Positions 47,200 through 57,779 are shown, counted from the first letter of the stretch. The stretch is 64,000 bases of DNA from Acinetobacter indicus CIP 110367 (GCF_000488255.1 NZ_KI530758.1:80427-144426), one strand, 5' to 3'. A program made the numbers and translations. The notes: generated from the letters alone by a model not told the origin.

Positions 47200-49866
47200 T
47201 CAACGTTTAGTATCACGACTCACTAACTCATTAACTAAATATGGAGCAGTACGACTATCTTGATTTTCTGTTATTTGTTTTGGTGTTCCTGCCACAACAA
47301 TATTCCCACCAGCATTTCCAGCACCTGGTCCCACATCAATCACCCAATCTGCTTGTGCAACGGCACGCATATCATGCTCAATCATAACCACGGTATTACC
47401 CGCATCGACTAATCGCTGCAATTGAACTAACAATCGATCTACATCTGATGGATGCAAACCTGTAGTTGGCTCATCAAGTATATACAGTGTATTTCCACGC
47501 TGATTGCGTTGCAGCTCGGTCGCCAATTTAATACGTTGCGCTTCTCCACCAGATAGTTCAGTCGCTGGTTGCCCTAAACGTAAATAACCAAGGCCAATTT
47601 CCTTTAATAATTGTAGTGAACGAGCAATCGAGACCTCTCCATCAAAAAAATCACGTGCTTCATTGACGGTCATTCCTAATACTTCAGCAATATTACGTCC
47701 ATTCCAGCGAATTTTCAGAGTGTCATCATTATATCGAGCACCATGACATGTCGGACAAGGGGCATATACACTTGGCATAAACAATAATTCTACACTGACA
47801 AAGCCTTCACCTTCACAAGTTTCACATCGCCCTTTAGCCACATTAAACGAAAAACGTCCAGCATCATAATGAGCTTGGCGAGCTTCAGGAGTCCCAGCAA
47901 ATAACTTTCTAACATGATCAAATAAACCCGTATAAGTTGCCAGATTAGAACGTGGAGTACGGCCAATTGGTTTTTGATCAACCTGTACCAGACGCTGTAT
48001 AGCCTCCACATCACCAGCCAGAGAACCCTGTGTAACCTCGGTAACCAACATTCCTTCATTTAAAGGATTATTTTCATTATTGTTTTCAGTTTCAGATTCA
48101 TTGCCTAAATATGAAAGTACTAACTCGGGTAAAGCTTGAGAAACGAGACTAGATTTACCTGAACCTGAAATACCTGTAACTGCTGTAAGTACACCAAGAG
48201 GTATACGAGCATCAATATTATGCAGGTTATGTCGGTAAATATTGTTAAGTTCAAGCCAACCAGAGGGTGTACGTCCATAACTTTGAGTAACTGGGATTTT
48301 ATTAAATAAATAACTTGCAGTACGTGAAGCTGAAATCTCACTTAAACCCTGAGGTACTCCACTATATAAAATATTACCACCTTGCTCTCCTGCATCTGGT
48401 CCAACATCCACTAACCATTGAGCACGACGCATGAGCTCTAAATCATGCTCTACAACAAATACGGAGTTTCCAGCGTCTCTTAATTTATCGAGAGAATCAT
48501 ATAATGACTGACTATCTGAAGGATGTAATCCAGCAGACGGTTCATCCAGTACATAAACTACACCAAATAGCATAGAACTTAATTGTGTTGCTAAACGCAA
48601 ACGTTGTAACTCTCCCGCTGAAAGAGTCGGTGTGGCTCTATCTAATGTTAGATAACCAAGACCTAACTGGCGTAATTGATTTAAACGCCCCACCACACCA
48701 TTTGCTAAACGCTGCGCAGCAATTTTCTTTTCATCTGAAAGTGCTGACGTACGTCTTACATCTGGAGATACAGAATGCACTGCTCTACCTGTTGTTGCTC
48801 GTTCGGATCTATCAAGTTGGGTTACTTTATTATTAGTCTTTTCTCCAGCATCATGAGCGTCGAAATTGCCAAGAACAATGGGCTCAAGCAGGCAAGTTAA
48901 CTTATCCAAAGAAAGTTGCATAAACTCACCAATATCTACTCCAGCAAAGGTAATAGATAAGGCTTCTGGTTTAAGGCGTTTACCATGACAGGAAGGGCAT
49001 ATTTTTCCTTCCATAAAACGTGAAACACGTTTTTTCATCAACGTACTTTGGGTATTAGCAAAAGTATGAAGGACATAGCGACGAGCACCAGTGAAAGTGC
49101 CCATATAGCTGGGTTCTAGTTTACGTTTAAGTGCAGATTGAGTCTCAGCGGGGCTTAAACCAGCATAGACAGGAACTGTTGGGGTTTCTTCAGTAAATAA
49201 AATCCAGTCTCTATCCGATTGCGGTAAATCTTTCCATGGTCGATCGACATCATACCCTAGGGTTACTAGGATATCGCGTAAGTTTTGCCCGTGCCAAGCA
49301 GGTGGCCATGATGCGATAGCTCTCTCACGAATACTGAGTGTTGGGTCAGGAACCATTGTCGATTCTGTAACTTCATAAATGTGACCTAAACCATGACAGG
49401 TAGGACAAGCACCTTGAGGAGTGTTCGGTGAAAAGTCCTCGGCATATAACATTGGCTGATCGGCAGGATATGCACCAGCACGCGAATAAATCATTCGCAC
49501 GAGACTTGATAAAGTTGTTACACTTCCAACAGAAGAACGGGTATTACTTGCACCACGTTGTTGTTGCAATGCTACTGCTGGTGGTAGACCATCAATAGCA
49601 TCAACATCTGGTACTCCGGCCTGATCTATTAAGCGTCTTGCATAAGGTGCAACAGATTCGAAATATCTTCTTTGTGCTTCAGCAAAAATAGTTCCAAAAG
49701 CAAGTGATGATTTTCCTGAACCCGATACACCTGAGAAAACAACAAGTGCATTTCTTGGGATAGAAACATCTACATCCTTAAGGTTATGCTCACGTGCACC
49801 TCGAACTTCAATACAATTATTAGATAAAGTAATGTTATTGTGTTCACCAAAAGAATGTATTTTCAT
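47200..49866 (-). CDS. UvrA-like ABC ATPase (UvrA2 class)
   Basis: This 888-residue protein has two ABC modules. Walker A motifs are FSGVSGSGKSSLAFG and VTGISGSGKSSLVS, and signature motifs are LSAGELQRLRLATQ and LSGGEAQRIKLATE. Zinc-finger CxxC clusters are CPTCHGLGH, CPSCHGKRLK and CETCEGEGF/CPTCHGARY. It is shorter than housekeeping UvrA (about 940), so it resembles UvrA2/DrrC-type proteins linked to resistance to DNA-damaging compounds. The start at 49866 is used because an upstream in-frame ATG at 49905 lies inside the IS256 end, which probably replaced the native promoter. Confidence 0.85.
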   Translation of the reverse strand: MKIHSFGEHNNITLSNNCIEVRGAREHNLKDVDVSIPRNALVVFSGVSGSGKSSLAFGTIFAEAQRRYFESVAPYARRLIDQAGVPDVDAIDGLPPAVALQQQRGASNTRSSVGSVTTLSSLVRMIYSRAGAYPADQPMLYAEDFSPNTPQGACPTCHGLGHIYEVTESTMVPDPTLSIRERAIASWPPAWHGQNLRDILVTLGYDVDRPWKDLPQSDRDWILFTEETPTVPVYAGLSPAETQSALKRKLEPSYMGTFTGARRYVLHTFANTQSTLMKKRVSRFMEGKICPSCHGKRLKPEALSITFAGVDIGEFMQLSLDKLTCLLEPIVLGNFDAHDAGEKTNNKVTQLDRSERATTGRAVHSVSPDVRRTSALSDEKKIAAQRLANGVVGRLNQLRQLGLGYLTLDRATPTLSAGELQRLRLATQLSSMLFGVVYVLDEPSAGLHPSDSQSLYDSLDKLRDAGNSVFVVEHDLELMRRAQWLVDVGPDAGEQGGNILYSGVPQGLSEISASRTASYLFNKIPVTQSYGRTPSGWLELNNIYRHNLHNIDARIPLGVLTAVTGISGSGKSSLVSQALPELVLSYLGNESETENNNENNPLNEGMLVTEVTQGSLAGDVEAIQRLVQVDQKPIGRTPRSNLATYTGLFDHVRKLFAGTPEARQAHYDAGRFSFNVAKGRCETCEGEGFVSVELLFMPSVYAPCPTCHGARYNDDTLKIRWNGRNIAEVLGMTVNEARDFFDGEVSIARSLQLLKEIGLGYLRLGQPATELSGGEAQRIKLATELQRNQRGNTLYILDEPTTGLHPSDVDRLLVQLQRLVDAGNTVVMIEHDMRAVAQADWVIDVGPGAGNAGGNIVVAGTPKQITENQDSRTAPYLVNELVSRDTKR

Positions 49867-49908
49867 GTTTCTACGAGCCTGTAAATTATTTTGTGTAAGT
49901 CTCATTTT

Positions 49909-51131
49909 TTATAAATGATCTTTTAATCGATCATCGAACTGAATCGTAAACCAATTCATTGCTAAACGCCAATTTTGAATTGGCATGGTCCATTTTTTAG
50001 CAGCATTTGAAGTTGCTAAATAAATGACCTTTTTCACTGAATCATCAGAAGAGAAGATCTTTCTCTTTTTAGTTGAATGGCGGATCACGCTATTCAATGA
50101 TTCAATTGCATTTGTTGTATAAATCGCATGACGTATTTCAGCAGGATAGCTAAAGATCGTTCGGATATTTTCCCAATTTGCCCGCCAGGATTCTCCAATT
50201 TTTGAATACTGGTGATTCCATTGATCGCAGAAGATATCTAGGGGCTTTAAAGCATTTTCCTCTGTACTTGCCTGATAGATCGCCTTCAATCCTGCTGTTA
50301 CAGCTTTGTAGTCCTTCCAGCTCACAAATCTCAGGCTATTGCGTACAACATGTACGATACACAGCTGGATATCAGTATGAGGGTAGACAGAGGCTATCGC
50401 ATCAGGAAAGCCTTTTAGTCCTGAGAAGCGCTGCTTCGCAAGGCAGGCTACAAGAATATCTTGCACTCCTCGATTTTTAAGCTCTGTCATGACTGACAGC
50501 CAGAATTTGGAACCTTCTGTTTGAGCAAGCCACATGCCAAGAAGTTCTTTTTGGCCATCCAGGTTAATGCCTAATGCTAAATAAACTGATTTATTGATTA
50601 CTGTTGAATGCTGACGAACCTTAACAACAATGCAATCTAAATAGACAACAGGATAAAGACTATCGAGTGTTCTATTTTGCCATTCTGTCACTTGTTCAAT
50701 GACAGCATCCGTCACCTTACTAATAAGGGAGGCAGATACATCGGCATCGTACATTTCTTTAAAAAAGCAACAATTTCTCTATTTGTCATTCCTTTCGCAT
50801 ATAGCGAAAGAATTTGATCATCCATGCTAGTAATGCGTGTTTGATGCTTCTTAATAATCTGTGGTTCAAAAGAGCCATCACGATCACGAGGGATATCTAA
50901 AGCAAGCTGCCCATCTTGTGTTAGAACTGTTTTGGAGCTAAAACCATTACGTGCATTAGATCCTTTCTTAGGTTGATGCTTTTCATAGCCTAAATGTTCA
51001 GAAAGCTCAGTATTCAGAGCGGTTTCGATCATGAACTTTTTAAATATGGCTGTCATTTGGTTTAAATCTTCAGGAGTTTTTAAACCTTTAGCTAATTCAG
51101 CTGCCATACTTTTGATTGTAGCTTCATCCAT
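49909..51131 (-). pseudogene. IS256-family transposase, frameshifted
   Basis: The N-terminal part (MDEATIKSMAAELAKGLK to NREIVAFLKK) and the C-terminal part (MYDADVSASLISKVTDAV to RLKDHL) are in different frames. The break is in a run of six T residues near 50760, where one more T would restore the frame. In addition the expected ACVDGLKGFP motif, which carries a catalytic aspartate in this family, reads ACLAKQRFSGLKGFP because of a 22-base hairpin insertion. Both lesions would abolish activity. Confidence 0.85.
50421..50442. repeat. Small hairpin insertion in the IS256 transposase
   Basis: Plus strand CTGA, the palindrome GAAGCGCTGCTTC, then GCAAG. Read on the gene strand it is CTTGC-palindrome-TCAG, the same frame of bases as the insertion at 43428-43448. 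It replaces about 7 bases including the catalytic aspartate codon. Confidence 0.7.
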
Positions 51132-51224
51132 GTGAAGTACCTCTTTTTATTATCCTCAGTAGGATAAATGAAAATTAAGTACTTACACAAAATTTAGAAC
51201 AGTCCCACAACTCATTTTGTTGAA

Positions 51225-51706
51225 CTATATCTGTACAACAACTCTACCTCGAATTTTTCCATCTAAAATTTCATTTGAAATATTTAAAGCATCTGTTAAC
51301 TGAATTTCAGTCGTTACTGTTTCTAATTTTGTTTGATCTAATTCTGTAGCCAAACGTTCCCATGCTTCTTTTCTTAATTCGATTGGTGCCATCACGCTAT
51401 CAATTCCATATAAGGTAATCCCTCTTAGAATAAATGGAGCAACTGTTGCTGGAAAATCCATTCCGCCTGCCAAACCACACGCAGCAACTGCACCACGATA
51501 TTTTGTACTAGCACATGCATTGGCTAAAGTATGGCTTCCAACAGTATCAATTACGCCAGCCCAAACTTCTTTGTTTAATGGCTTTCCTGGGGAAGATAAT
51601 TCAATACGATCAATAATTTCACTCGCCCCTAGATAGGTTAAATATTCTGACTCTTGAGGTCGACCAGTCGAAGCTGTAATCTCATAACCAAGATGATTCA
51701 AAATAA
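51225..51706 (-). pseudogene. C-terminal part of an AcuI/YhdH-type quinone oxidoreductase
   Basis: About 160 residues from LNHLGYEITASTGRPQESEY to GKIRGRVVVQI match the cofactor-binding and C-terminal half of acrylyl-CoA reductase / YhdH proteins (VIDTVGSHTLANA, CGLAGGMDFPATVAPFILRG). It is cut at the 5' end by the IS6 copy at 51707. The matching N-terminal piece lies on the other side of that IS (52527-52584), and about 140 codons between them are missing. Confidence 0.82.
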
Positions 51707-52526
51707 GGCACTGTTGCAAATAGGCTGACATGATAAGCTAAATATCTTATTTATTTCGAGATACAGCAGATGAATCCCTTCCACGGTCGGCACTTTCAAG
51801 GTGAAATCATTCTTTGGGCTGTTCGTTGGTATTGTAAATATGGCATCAGCTATCGTGAACTTCAAGAAATGCTCGCTGAACGAGGCATAAATGTGGATCA
51901 CAGTACAATTTATCGTTGGGTTCAGCGTTATGCTCCAGAAATGGAAAAACGGTTACGCTGGTATTGGCGTAATCCTACAGATTTACATTCATGGCATATG
52001 GATGAGACTTATATCAAAGTGAAGGGGCGATGGACTTACCTGTATCGTGCAGTTGATCAACGGGGTCATACGATTGACTTTTACCTTTCCGCTAGACGGA
52101 ACAGTAAATCAGCCTATAGTTTTCTAGGAAAGATCTTCAATACGGTGAAAAAATGGCAAATTCCACGGGTCATCAATACAGATAAAGCAGCGACCTATGG
52201 CCATGCTTTATCACGATTAAAGCGAGAAGGAAAATGTCCAGTAGATATTGAGCACAGGCAGATTAAGTATAAAAATAATGTCATTGAATGTGATCATGGT
52301 AAGTTAAAGCGAATCATCAGGGCCACATTAGGATTCAAATCTATGAAGACTGCTTATGCCACAATTAAAGGTATTGAAGTCATGCGTGCACTACGTAAAG
52401 GACAAGCATCGTCATTTTATTATGGTCAGCCTCAGGGTGAAGTGTGTCTAATCAACAGGGTTTTCGGTCTCTAAGCACTTTTTAAAGGGAACATCATCGA
52501 CTCAAATCACTATTTGCAACAGTGCC
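51707..52526 (+). mobile_element. IS6-family insertion sequence (IS1006/IS1008-like), copy A
   Basis: The 820-bp element has ends GGCACTGTTGCAAATAG / CTATTTGCAACAGTGCC. It is identical in layout and transposase to the inverted copy B at 56196-57015. Flanking octamers CAAAATAA and GTTTAAAT differ, which fits replicative adjacent deletion rather than simple insertion. Confidence 0.9.
51770..52474 (+). CDS. IS6-family transposase, copy A
   Basis: This 234-residue protein has an N-terminal helix-turn-helix region (GISYRELQEMLAERG) and a DDE core. The acidic residues are in WHMDETYIKVKGRW, INTDKAATYG and NNVIECDHGKLKR. It appears intact. Members move by replicative cointegrate formation like IS26, which explains the deletions and compound structures nearby. 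Confidence 0.93.
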   Translation: MNPFHGRHFQGEIILWAVRWYCKYGISYRELQEMLAERGINVDHSTIYRWVQRYAPEMEKRLRWYWRNPTDLHSWHMDETYIKVKGRWTYLYRAVDQRGHTIDFYLSARRNSKSAYSFLGKIFNTVKKWQIPRVINTDKAATYGHALSRLKREGKCPVDIEHRQIKYKNNVIECDHGKLKRIIRATLGFKSMKTAYATIKGIEVMRALRKGQASSFYYGQPQGEVCLINRVFGL

Positions 52527-52584
52527 GTTTAAATTCATGATCACCAAAATTTTCTAGGATAAGAGCATTCATCATCTTATTCAT
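52527..52584 (-). pseudogene. N-terminal fragment of the AcuI/YhdH-type oxidoreductase
   Basis: ATG at 52584 with AAGGA upstream encodes MNKMMNALILENFGDHEFK and then runs into the IS6 end. This is the start expected for the medium-chain reductase whose C-terminal half is at 51225-51706. Confidence 0.7.
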
Positions 52585-53005
52585 AGTTATTCCTTATTCT
52601 TAACTGGGGGATGATATGCACAGTACCAAAATAAATTAATCCAATAAATGATATTTATAGGATTTAATAATTCCTAAATAATGAATAATAAATATCATCC
52701 GCTCACTAAAAATATTCTAGTACAGTCTGTAAAGGCAGTTTAATCTAAACTGTCGGTAGTATTTTCAAGGCTTGAAACGTTCAAAATATCTACAAAGTGG
52801 CTAAAATTTGAAACATAATTCTAAAAGGTCACAGCATCACAAAGAACATGAGCCAAAATAAAAAAATGGGAGCTGAAAGTCCCATTCTTTGTGACTTTAG
52901 CATCAGCTCTACGATGTTAATTTAAAAAAAAACTAAAAACAGGGATAGAAAATTTTCGCTAAAGGTCTTTTTGATTTTCGATTTATAAAAAATATTGCTT
53001 TTTTT
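52585..53005. other. Intergenic region with an orphan minus-strand terminator
   Basis: No gene seen. A hairpin AATGGGA / TCCCATT at 52865-52887 with a T run on the minus strand looks like the terminator of a leftward gene that is no longer present. The region also holds AT-rich short dyads near 52650-52690. Confidence 0.5.
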
Positions 53006-53027
53006 ATACTATGGGGTACTATAGTAT
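53006..53027. promoter_or_regulatory. FrmR-type operator
   Basis: ATACTAT and ATAGTAT are separated by GGGGTACT, an AT-rich dyad around a G tract as bound by CsoR/RcnR/FrmR repressors. It lies 25 bp before frmR, overlapping a probable TATAGT -10 element. Confidence 0.65.
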
Positions 53028-53052
53028 TAATGCTAGCAAGTAAGGAGGTCTG

Positions 53053-53328
53053 ATGCCTAATCAGGTTGAAGACAAAAAAAAGATTCTTCTACGCGTCAGA
53101 AAGATCAAAGGTCAGACGCAAGCGATTGAAAAAGCGTTAGAAGACAATGTGGAATGTGGTGCAATTCTGCAACAAATATGCTCTGTGCGTGGTGCTATTA
53201 ATGGTTTAATGAATGAAATGTTGGAGGTTCATTTAAAGGACACTTTAGTATCAGGTGAAACTACAGAACAACAACGAAAAGAAGAATTGGCTGAAATCGC
53301 CAAGATTCTAAAATCATATTTAAAATAG
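53053..53328 (+). CDS. frmR: Formaldehyde-responsive repressor FrmR
   Basis: This 91-residue all-helical protein of the CsoR/RcnR/FrmR family has Cys35 and His60 in the positions typical of FrmR, with the N-terminal MPNQ start where formaldehyde cross-links Pro2 to Cys35 in the E. coli protein. It starts after TAAGGAGG. It should repress frmAB until formaldehyde appears. It is the first gene of the cargo of an IS6 pseudo-compound transposon. Confidence 0.88.
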   Translation: MPNQVEDKKKILLRVRKIKGQTQAIEKALEDNVECGAILQQICSVRGAINGLMNEMLEVHLKDTLVSGETTEQQRKEELAEIAKILKSYLK

Positions 53329-54462
<1,134 letters not shown>

Positions 54463-54482
54463 TTCCGTCAGACCTTATACTT

Positions 54483-54518
54483 TTCCATGCATGTGCATCA
54501 TGAATGACATGCATGGAA
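54483..54518. repeat. 12-bp perfect inverted repeat between frmA and frmB
   Basis: TTCCATGCATGT pairs with ACATGCATGGAA across a 12-base loop, with no T run. It could attenuate or stabilise the frmA message. Confidence 0.6.
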
Positions 54519-54690
54519 TTCTCCAAAACGGCACATCATCTGTAAAACAGATCTATCTGTGTAGGCATCGTGTATAGGTTCAATCAACCTGCCTACATTT
54601 TAAATCTTTATCACTATTCTCTGTGGAGAATGTCGGACTCTTTGTTTACTCGATTTCTCATGAAGTCTTGCTCAACATAGGTAATTGATT

Positions 54691-55521
54691 ATGGAAATAA
54701 TTGAGAAACATGCTTCTTTTGGTGGATCGCAAGAAGTGTATCGCCATCAGTCAATAGCATTAAACTGTTCAATGAAATTCTCAATATATCTGCCACCTCA
54801 TGACAAAGATGAGCGGTTGCCAGTTTTATATTGGTTATCAGGACTGACTTGCAACGAACAGAACTTTATTACTAAAGCCGGAGCACAAAAGTATGCGGCT
54901 GAACATAAAGTCATTATTGTTGCACCAGATACCAGCCCACGTGGAGAAGATGTACCAGATCATGCAGATTATGATTTAGGCCAAGGTGCAGGATTCTATG
55001 TGAATGCAACACAAGCACCTTGGTCACAGCATTTCAAAATGTATGATTATATTGTGGAAGAGCTCAGAAATCTGATTGACCTAAATTTTCCGACCAATCA
55101 AGTCCAAAGTATTATGGGTCATAGCATGGGTGGTCATGGTGCATTAGTAATTGGGTTAAAAAATCCTGAGCTGTATAAAAGTATTTCTGCTTTTGCACCG
55201 ATTGTTGCACCTAGCCAAGTACCTTGGGGGAAAAAGGCTTTCACACATTACCTAGGTGAAACCGAAACTTTATGGAAAAGCTATGATGCGATTGAATTAA
55301 TCAAAAACGCTGAAGTTCATATACCTATTTTAGTCGATCAGGGAACAGCTGATGATTTTCTTGAAGAACAGTTAAGGCCTAAGCTTCTTAGTGATATGTG
55401 TTTGGAACAAGAATATCCTCTTACACTTAACCTAAGAGAAGGGTATGACCATAGCTATTACTTCATTGCGAGCTTTATAGAGAAACATATAGAGTTTCAC
55501 AGCAAACTCCTAGCTAAATAA
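54691..55521 (+). CDS. frmB: S-formylglutathione hydrolase
   Basis: This 276-residue esterase of the alpha/beta-hydrolase fold carries the nucleophile motif GHSMGGHGA and the early family signature YWLSGLTCNEQNF; the histidine is in GYDHSYYFI. It hydrolyses S-formylglutathione to formate and glutathione, the step after FrmA. The ATG at 54691 is preferred over the TTG at 54685. It lies 228 bp after frmA, longer than usual, with the inverted repeat in between. Confidence 0.94.
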   Translation: MEIIEKHASFGGSQEVYRHQSIALNCSMKFSIYLPPHDKDERLPVLYWLSGLTCNEQNFITKAGAQKYAAEHKVIIVAPDTSPRGEDVPDHADYDLGQGAGFYVNATQAPWSQHFKMYDYIVEELRNLIDLNFPTNQVQSIMGHSMGGHGALVIGLKNPELYKSISAFAPIVAPSQVPWGKKAFTHYLGETETLWKSYDAIELIKNAEVHIPILVDQGTADDFLEEQLRPKLLSDMCLEQEYPLTLNLREGYDHSYYFIASFIEKHIEFHSKLLAK

Positions 55522-55854
55522 CTTTGATAGATATGAGGATGTACATGTTGTTCTTGAATGCTTCTTGAGCAATATAATTTTCAGATGAAGAGGTCAGCTT
55601 ATAAATCTAAGGTAGAGTCAATTGATCCTTATATAACTAAGATTGAATTTAACCATCTCATATCTTAATTTTTTGATTCAAATGTTAATGATATTAACTT
55701 GAATAAATTCATAGCATTATGTCGGAATAAAAAAACAGATTTTGGCTCAGCTATGGGATTTTTTTTTAACTTTTATACAACAAAACTTTCTGACATGCAT
55801 ACATTAGCAATGTCAGAATCAGTTTTAATTCTAGTCAATTGTGGAGTTTTAGTC
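55522..55854. other. Intergenic, no gene seen
   Basis: 333 AT-rich bases. An in-frame extension of the next gene upstream to 55699 exists but lacks a ribosome site and has no recognisable domain. Confidence 0.5.
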
Positions 55855-56157
55855 ATGCTTAAAACAGCTTTATATGTCCGCCTTGAAGCTAAACCGGGTA
55901 AAGAAGACGAAGTGGAAGCTTTCCTTAAAGCCGGTTTACATATTGTAATGGAAGAACCTGCGACAGTTGCGTGGTTTGGCCTACGTCTTGGACCTACAAC
56001 ATTTGGTATATTTGATGCATTTCCTGATGAGGCGGGTCGCCAAGCACATCTATCTGGCAAGGTTGCAGCTGCTTTGATGGCTCAGGCCGATGAGCTATTT
56101 TCAGAGCCACCGTCTATTGAAAAAGTAGATGTTTTGGCGAGTAAACTACCAGCTTAA
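55855..56157 (+). CDS. Antibiotic biosynthesis monooxygenase (ABM)-fold protein
   Basis: This 100-residue dimeric ferredoxin-like ABM-domain protein contains LYVRLEAKPGKEDEVEAFLK and WFGLRLGPTTFGIFDAFPDE. Such small proteins act as quinol monooxygenases or stress enzymes; the role here is unknown. TGGAG lies about 9 bases before the ATG. It is the last gene before IS6 copy B and part of the same cargo as frmRAB. Confidence 0.75.
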   Translation: MLKTALYVRLEAKPGKEDEVEAFLKAGLHIVMEEPATVAWFGLRLGPTTFGIFDAFPDEAGRQAHLSGKVAAALMAQADELFSEPPSIEKVDVLASKLPA

Positions 56158-56195
56158 ACCGACGCTTAAATGTATGAGTGTGCTGCCTGAAATTT

Positions 56196-57015
56196 GGCAC
56201 TGTTGCAAATAGTGATTTGAGTCGATGATGTTCCCTTTAAAAAGTGCTTAGAGACCGAAAACCCTGTTGATTAGACACACTTCACCCTGAGGCTGACCAT
56301 AATAAAATGACGATGCTTGTCCTTTACGTAGTGCACGCATGACTTCAATACCTTTAATTGTGGCATAAGCAGTCTTCATAGATTTGAATCCTAATGTGGC
56401 CCTGATGATTCGCTTTAACTTACCATGATCACATTCAATGACATTATTTTTATACTTAATCTGCCTGTGCTCAATATCTACTGGACATTTTCCTTCTCGC
56501 TTTAATCGTGATAAAGCATGGCCATAGGTCGCTGCTTTATCTGTATTGATGACCCGTGGAATTTGCCATTTTTTCACCGTATTGAAGATCTTTCCTAGAA
56601 AACTATAGGCTGATTTACTGTTCCGTCTAGCGGAAAGGTAAAAGTCAATCGTATGACCCCGTTGATCAACTGCACGATACAGGTAAGTCCATCGCCCCTT
56701 CACTTTGATATAAGTCTCATCCATATGCCATGAATGTAAATCTGTAGGATTACGCCAATACCAGCGTAACCGTTTTTCCATTTCTGGAGCATAACGCTGA
56801 ACCCAACGATAAATTGTACTGTGATCCACATTTATGCCTCGTTCAGCGAGCATTTCTTGAAGTTCACGATAGCTGATGCCATATTTACAATACCAACGAA
56901 CAGCCCAAAGAATGATTTCACCTTGAAAGTGCCGACCGTGGAAGGGATTCATCTGCTGTATCTCGAAATAAATAAGATATTTAGCTTATCATGTCAGCCT
57001 ATTTGCAACAGTGCC
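56196..57015 (-). mobile_element. IS6-family insertion sequence, copy B
   Basis: 820 bp, inverted relative to copy A at 51707. Together they bracket a 3.7-kb cargo with frmR, frmA, frmB and the ABM gene. Flanking octamers do not match each other or those of copy A. Confidence 0.9.
56248..56952 (-). CDS. IS6-family transposase, copy B
   Basis: 234 residues with the same protein sequence as copy A, including the acidic residues in WHMDETYIKVKG, INTDKAATYG and VIECDHG. Intact. Confidence 0.93.
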   Translation of the reverse strand: MNPFHGRHFQGEIILWAVRWYCKYGISYRELQEMLAERGINVDHSTIYRWVQRYAPEMEKRLRWYWRNPTDLHSWHMDETYIKVKGRWTYLYRAVDQRGHTIDFYLSARRNSKSAYSFLGKIFNTVKKWQIPRVINTDKAATYGHALSRLKREGKCPVDIEHRQIKYKNNVIECDHGKLKRIIRATLGFKSMKTAYATIKGIEVMRALRKGQASSFYYGQPQGEVCLINRVFGL

Positions 57016-57020
57016 AAAAA

Positions 57021-57587
57021 GTGAAAGGCCAAAAAGTAGGGTATGTCCGGGTAAGTTCTGTCGAGCAAAACACTGGACGTCAACTTGAAGGAATTGAGGT
57101 CGATCGGATTTTTGTTGACCGTGCTTCAGGTAAAAATACTGACCGACCTAAATTTCAGGAAATGTTGAACTATGTCCGGGAAGGGGACAGGGTGATTGTA
57201 CATTCAATGGATCGTTTTGCGCGAAGCCTAAAAGATTTGGTCACTGAAGTAGATAAACTGGTCAAACGAGGGATCGCCATCCAGTTTGTAAAAGAAAATA
57301 TTACTTTTACAGCCGAATCCACCCCGATGGATAATTTGATGCTTCAAATGATGGGTGCTTTTGCACAGTTCGAACGTGAGATCATTTTAGAGCGGCAAAA
57401 GGAAGGAATAAAACTCGCCTCTGCTCAGGGGAAGTACAAAGGTCGGGTGCATAAACTAAAGCCTGACCAAGCTGAAGCTTTACGACAAGCATGGAGGGAA
57501 GGGAAGTATCCATCAAAAATGGCATTAGGAAAAGCTTTTGGGATTAGTCGTCAGGCGGTATACCGATATTTACAAGTTAGTGAATAG
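57021..57587 (+). CDS. Serine recombinase (resolvase family), copy 2
   Basis: 188 residues, nearly identical to the copy at 41719-42285; one visible change is MLQMMGAF for MLQLMGAF. IS6 copy B ends 5 bp before the GTG, so its native promoter and any res site are gone, and a frame could be entered from inside the IS. An extra in-frame ATG at 56991 within the IS end could serve as start. Confidence 0.85.
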   Translation: MKGQKVGYVRVSSVEQNTGRQLEGIEVDRIFVDRASGKNTDRPKFQEMLNYVREGDRVIVHSMDRFARSLKDLVTEVDKLVKRGIAIQFVKENITFTAESTPMDNLMLQMMGAFAQFEREIILERQKEGIKLASAQGKYKGRVHKLKPDQAEALRQAWREGKYPSKMALGKAFGISRQAVYRYLQVSE

Positions 57588-57751
57588 CTTATTGGGATTG
57601 GCAACTAAATTTAGTTTAACTTATAAAAATTATGAAACATTATTCGAATTTTAAGCGTGGAACATAAATAATCAATAAAAAGCCGCTCTGGTACCCTATG
57701 CCCCACAACGGCTTGATCTAATATACTGAAATTTAAAGAGAAATATCAAGC

Positions 57752-57779
57752 ATTACGTATAAGGTGTATTATGTTAATT
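57752..57779 (+). other. pdif-like XerC/XerD site, left boundary of module
   Basis: XerC-like arm ATTACGTATAA, 6-base spacer GGTGTA, XerD-like arm TTATGTTAATT. This matches the 28-bp pattern of dif-like sites that bound mobile modules on Acinetobacter plasmids. It is in C-to-D orientation. Confidence 0.85.

Larger units (their letters stand above)
49888..51193 (-). mobile_element. IS256-family insertion sequence, inactivated
   Basis: About 1.3 kb with terminal repeats ATTTTGTGTAAGT at both ends. Target duplications are not visible. The transposase gene carries a frameshift and an insertion over a catalytic residue. Confidence 0.82.
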
